This document shows, one piece after another, positions 61,367-64,000 of a DNA stretch of 64,000 nucleotides; within the stretch, counting starts at the first letter, position 1; each line of letters begins with the position of its first letter. The DNA comes from JACPRL01 sp035573715 (GTDB lineage Bacteria > Acidobacteriota > Terriglobia > Acidiferrales > 2-02-FULL-67-57). Under the pieces are notes generated by a model. The model worked only from the letters and a program-made list of their open reading frames with translations, had not been told where the DNA came from and made no database searches. The stretch covers positions 310,001 to 374,000 of the forward strand of contig DATLZZ010000002.1 in NCBI GenBank assembly GCA_035573715.1, written 5' to 3'. Made by a program: the position numbers and the translations under genes.

Positions 61367-62662
61367 ATGGGAACCGAACTTCCATTGCGGGATATAGTTT
61401 TCACGCTGCTGTTCCGAGTCGGGGTGGTCTCGGCGATGGCGGCGGTGATGACGCGTTCCACGCTTTTCCAGCGCTCGCTGCTGCGCGAAGAGCGCAGCCT
61501 CGACCAGCGCCTGCGTTTCGTTCTGTTTTACGGCCCGCTGGTCAGCGTGGGCGTCCTGACGCGGGTGCTGCTGCGCTACCAGGCCACCGACGTCAGCCTG
61601 GAAGGGGCGCTGGTGGCCGGGCTGGTCTTCGGCCGCACCGCGGGAATGATGGTCGGGATTCTGGCCGCGCTGCCGTCGTTCTTCAACAACGAGCTGCTCT
61701 CGCTTCCCTTTGCGACCCTGTGCGGCGCCGCCGGGGGACTGCTGCGCGAGGTCACGGCCAACAAGGAGCACATCTGGAGCTTCGGCCCCTCGGCGCCGCT
61801 GAGCATCCCGCGCTGGCTGCTCCAGCTTCTGCGTGGCCAGCCCACCTGGCAACTGCTGCCGCTGATGCTCTGCATCGGCCTGGAGTCGCTGCGCATCTTC
61901 CTCGGCCACGCCTTCCCCGGGGCGCTCTACTTCGTCCGCACCCAACCCGGCTGGCCGCAACTGCTGCCGATCCTGGGCACCACCTCCGGCGTGGCGCTCA
62001 CGCTGATGATCTGGAACAGCTCGCGCATCCGCCTCAAGCTCCAGGAGCAGGAAGCCTCGCTGCTGGCGGCGCGCATGGCGGCTCTGACCAGCCAGATCAA
62101 TCCGCACTTCCTCTTCAATACGCTCAATACCATCGGCTCGCTGACGCGGTTCGACCCGGAAGGCGCGCGCGAGCTGCTGGTCAAGCTCTCCAACATTCTC
62201 CGCCGGCTGCTGCGCAAGCACGAAAACTTCGTTCCGCTGCGCGACGAGCTGACCTTCATTGACGACTACCTCGACATCGAAATGCGCCGGTTCGGGCCCG
62301 AAAAGCTGCGCTTCCAGAAAGAAGTCGAGGAGAGCACGCTCGACGCCATGGTGCCCAGCATGCTGCTCCAGCCGATGATTGAGAACTCCATCCGCCACGG
62401 CCTGGCCCCGCGCCTGGAGGGCGGCGAAATCCGCCTGCGCACCGAGCGGGTCAACGGCCGGGTGGTAATTCACCTCGAAGACAACGGCCTGGGCATCCCC
62501 AGCGAACGCATCCCGGAGGTGTATTCGAGCGGCATCGGCCTGAGCAATGTTAACGAGCGCCTGAAGGTGCTCTACGGCGCCGATTACCTGCTGAAGATTG
62601 AAAGCGAAGAAGGCCGCGGCACCCGCATCCGCATCGAAATCCCCGAGCTCTTCGGCGTCTAG
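61367..62662 (+). CDS. LytS-like sensor histidine kinase
   Basis: 431 residues from ATG 61367, preceded by GAGG. The N-terminal half is a multi-span 5TM-LYT type sensor (IVFTLLFRVGVVSAMAAVM, LFYGPLVSVGVLTRVLLRYQ, LVAGLVFGRTAGMMVGILAA). The C-terminal half is a His_kinase (PF06580) and HATPase: LTSQINPHFLFNTLNTIGSL with the phospho-His, SMLLQPMIENSIRHGLAPRL, VIHLEDNGLGIPSERIPEVY, SGIGLSNVNERLKVLYG. No LytR/LytT regulator gene is adjacent, so the partner must be elsewhere. Confidence 0.9.
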   Translation: MGTELPLRDIVFTLLFRVGVVSAMAAVMTRSTLFQRSLLREERSLDQRLRFVLFYGPLVSVGVLTRVLLRYQATDVSLEGALVAGLVFGRTAGMMVGILAALPSFFNNELLSLPFATLCGAAGGLLREVTANKEHIWSFGPSAPLSIPRWLLQLLRGQPTWQLLPLMLCIGLESLRIFLGHAFPGALYFVRTQPGWPQLLPILGTTSGVALTLMIWNSSRIRLKLQEQEASLLAARMAALTSQINPHFLFNTLNTIGSLTRFDPEGARELLVKLSNILRRLLRKHENFVPLRDELTFIDDYLDIEMRRFGPEKLRFQKEVEESTLDAMVPSMLLQPMIENSIRHGLAPRLEGGEIRLRTERVNGRVVIHLEDNGLGIPSERIPEVYSSGIGLSNVNERLKVLYGADYLLKIESEEGRGTRIRIEIPELFGV

Positions 62663-62773
62663 GCCGGGAGGCGTTTGGCTGGGAAGGGACGGGCTTGAGT
62701 TCGTCCGCACTCGCGCCAGCCATAGAACCGGCTTCAGCCAGAGGGATGAAAATCCTTTGGGTGTGGCGTCAGC

Positions 62774-63382
62774 CTAGACGGTAAGCAGGTGGCCGAGTTT
62801 TTCCCGTTTCGTGCGGAGGTAGGCGCGATTGGTTTGCCCCGGCGCCGGCTGGCAGGGGAGGCGAGCGGCCACCGAGATGCCGTTGAGTTCGAGCGCGGCG
62901 ACCTTGTCGGGATTGTTCGAGAGCAGCCGCACGCGGCGAACGTTGAGGGCGCGCAGCGCCTCGGCGGCGATTTCGTAGCTGCGCCGGTCGGCGGGCAGCC
63001 CCAGGCGGCGGTTGGCTTCGACGGTATCGAGCCCGCGGTCCTGCCACTGGTAGGCGCGCAGTTTGTTGATGAGGCCGATGCCGCGGCCTTCCTGGGGGTC
63101 GTAGAGCAAGATGCCGGCGCCTTCGCGGGCAATGCGCTTGAGAGCCAGCTCAAGCTGGGCGCGGCAGTCGCAGCGCACCGAACCGAAAACGTCCCCCGTC
63201 AGGCATTGAGAGTGGAGGCGGACCAGCGGCGCCTGGCGACGGCGCAGGTTGCCGCGCACCAGAGCAACGATCCACTCCCCCCGCTTGTTCTCGAAGCCCA
63301 CGACGCGAAACCGCCCGTAGCGCGTGGGCAGGCGCGCTTCCGCTGCTTTGCGCAGCCTGTTCGAATTGGGCTTTCGATTCAC
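62774..63382 (-). CDS. ribA: GTP cyclohydrolase II
   Basis: 202 residues from GTG 63382, selected because a TATAAT box (63394-63389) lies 6 bp upstream, inside the longer ORF from GTG 63415. Motifs: LVRLHSQCLTGDVFGSVRCD with zinc cysteines, GILLYDPQEGRGIGLINKLR, LDTVEANRRLGLPADRRSYE and LLSNNPDKVAALELNGI. It opens GTP to start riboflavin synthesis. Not fused to RibB here. Confidence 0.95.
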   Translation of the reverse strand: MNRKPNSNRLRKAAEARLPTRYGRFRVVGFENKRGEWIVALVRGNLRRRQAPLVRLHSQCLTGDVFGSVRCDCRAQLELALKRIAREGAGILLYDPQEGRGIGLINKLRAYQWQDRGLDTVEANRRLGLPADRRSYEIAAEALRALNVRRVRLLSNNPDKVAALELNGISVAARLPCQPAPGQTNRAYLRTKREKLGHLLTV

Positions 63383-63388
63383 GCACCC

Positions 63389-63394
63389 ATTATA
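63389..63394 (-). promoter_or_regulatory. Consensus -10 element of ribA
   Basis: A perfect TATAAT on the minus strand (63394-63389). The seventh base after it is the G of the GTG start at 63382. No SD is found and the -35 is poor (CCGTGG region). Confidence 0.5.
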
Positions 63395-63530
63395 GCCGTT
63401 TCCTTTACGACCCACGGCCGAACCTCCTAAGGCTCATCTAAAGCCCTGACCCCAGAAAACCAAAGGCCGGTTCCGCCACCCGATGCGCCTTCGACGGAGC
63501 GAGTTTCGGAATGACAGTTCGTCGGGCGGG

Positions 63531-63681
63531 TGGTTTCTTTCCCTGGCCGGCTCCAGGCGCTGAGAACCTCAGGGGCTAAAGCCCAACCTGGGGTGGCACG
63601 GCCACGGCGGGGTTGAAACCCCGCCCTTCCGGTCCGTTCCGGTCTCTGGGAATCCCCCCGGCGCCCCTCGACTGCGCTCGG
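63531..63681. repeat. Intergenic repeat element, copy 1
   Basis: About 151 bp nearly identical to 63747-63892. Starts TGGTTTCTTTCCCTGGCCGG and ends ACTGCGCTCGG. Contains two palindromes: GGGCTAAAGCCC and GGCGGGGTTGAAACCCCGCC (63606-63625). Differs from copy 2 by a few substitutions and a 6-7 bp insertion. No coding role: the frame through it would translate a repetitive Arg/Pro-rich sequence. Confidence 0.85.
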
Positions 63682-63746
63682 GGTAAAAGGAGCCTGGGGG
63701 TTCGGGGTGAGGGGTTTCAGAGCTGTCCATTCCACGACTAAAGCCC
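63682..63746. other. Spacer between the two repeat copies
   Basis: 65 bp of non-repeated sequence with GGGTTCGGGGTGAGGGGTTTC and CTAAAGCCCTG. The last phrase is also present at 63438-63447 just before the repeat region, hinting at further partial copies. No gene seen. Confidence 0.5.
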
Positions 63747-63892
63747 TGGTTTCTTTCCCTGGCCGGCTCCAGGCGCTGAGAACCTCAGGGGCTAAAGCCC
63801 AACCTGGAGTGGCACGGCCACGGCGGGGTTGAAACCCCGCCCTTCCGATCCGTTCCTGGGAATTCCCCCGGCGCCCCCCCAACTGCGCTCGG
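63747..63892. repeat. Intergenic repeat element, copy 2
   Basis: 146 bp, second copy at a 216-bp offset, with the same palindromes (second at 63822-63841). Its end at 63892 directly touches the thiS stop codon (63893-63895). The 63383-63892 interval between ribA and thiS, about 510 bp, is thus mainly repeat sequence. Confidence 0.85.
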
Positions 63893-64000
63893 TTAGCCGC
63901 CGCCGACGAAGTGGACGATTTCCAGCTGGTCGCCGGGTTCGACGCGCACCGACTCCCACTCCTCACGCTTGACGATTCGCCGGTTGCGCTCAATCGCCAC
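63893..64000 (-). CDS. thiS: Sulfur carrier protein ThiS, C-terminal part
   Basis: 35 visible residues; the 5' end lies outside the window. The chain reads VAIERNRRIVKREEWESVRV then EPGDQLEIVHFVGGG and stops. A terminal Gly-Gly preceded by HFVGG is the ThiS signature, where the last glycine becomes a thiocarboxylate for thiazole synthesis. Distinguished from MoaD by the I-VHFVGGG ending. Confidence 0.88.
   Translation of the reverse strand: MAIERNRRIVKREEWESVRVEPGDQLEIVHFVGGG

Noticed and set aside
63427..63993. 188-codon open frame on the minus strand through the repeats
   Set aside because: It translates both repeat copies into the same Arg/Pro/Gly-rich block (RAGFQPRRGRATPGWALAPE twice) and runs over the thiS end in another frame. 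It is a by-product of the repeat, not a gene.
1..64000. CRISPR arrays, insertion sequences, prophage genes, rRNA
   Set aside because: No evenly spaced short repeats, transposase motifs, phage structural genes or rRNA segments were recognised on either strand.

Overview
The window is a GC-rich, gene-dense bacterial chromosome segment that looks acidobacterial. The pointers are a VWFA-domain protein of the type found in Acidobacteriota, proteins resembling the acidobacterial DUF6599 and DUF6677 families, an unusual Hfq-like Sm protein, MacB/FtsX-type permeases, an NHEJ Ku/LigD pair, a bacillithiol glycosyltransferase (BshA) and a type IV pilus ATPase. This assignment comes from protein families and gene style, not from a marker-gene tree. 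No prophage, insertion sequence or CRISPR array was seen.

Layout. 1-2.1 kb: the tail of a class III nucleotide cyclase and a lipoprotein arylsulfotransferase. 2.3-2.5 kb: initiator tRNA-fMet with its own promoter and terminator. 2.5-7.2 kb: a PilZ protein, a DUF72 protein, then divergent ku and ligD. 7.2-10.9 kb: a VWFA protein and a three-domain acyl-ACP synthetase/ACP/acyltransferase. 10.9-16.8 kb: a leftward operon of membrane fusion protein, HExxH protein, two FtsX permeases and a TGSG-repeat protein, with no ATPase gene. 17-26.8 kb: a remnant of a DUF457-like gene, an Mpo1-like protein, a PLP decarboxylase behind a palindromic promoter, an EEP hydrolase, SppA, a catalytic/non-catalytic M16 peptidase pair and a ferredoxin-NADP reductase-like protein. 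26.8-36 kb: an orphan FtsX permease, a MagIII/Nth-like glycosylase, an NtrY/NtrX two-component system and the phoH-ybeY-corC-era operon.

36-42 kb: the glycine cleavage operon gcvT-gcvH-gcvPA-gcvPB, then an M48 metalloprotease. 42-51 kb: ilvE, pilT, recX (apparently with a CTG start), alaS, a lytic transglycosylase, an AMIN-type amidase and a DUF6599-like protein. 51.3-51.6 kb: a promoter-terminator unit that looks like a small RNA of about 80 nt, beside tRNA-Thr(CGT). 51.7-57 kb: hpf and a leftward run yggS-yggU-symporter-M24 peptidase-two membrane proteins-LON domain protein. 57-62.7 kb: tmk-holB, the Hfq-like gene, an SDR with bshA, and a LytS-like kinase. 62.8-64 kb: ribA, two copies of a repeat of about 150 bp and the end of thiS.

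The most distinctive signals are regulatory: the candidate small RNA with an Hfq-like protein 7.5 kb away; a recurring arrangement in which a -10 hexamer lies 6-9 nt before a start codon with no Shine-Dalgarno sequence (ligD, the ORF at 21816, the glycosylase, yggS, ribA), suggesting leaderless or near-leaderless mRNAs; and recX, which has no ATG, GTG or TTG in frame. Translational coupling by 4-bp overlaps is common, and three convergent gene pairs share their stop codons.
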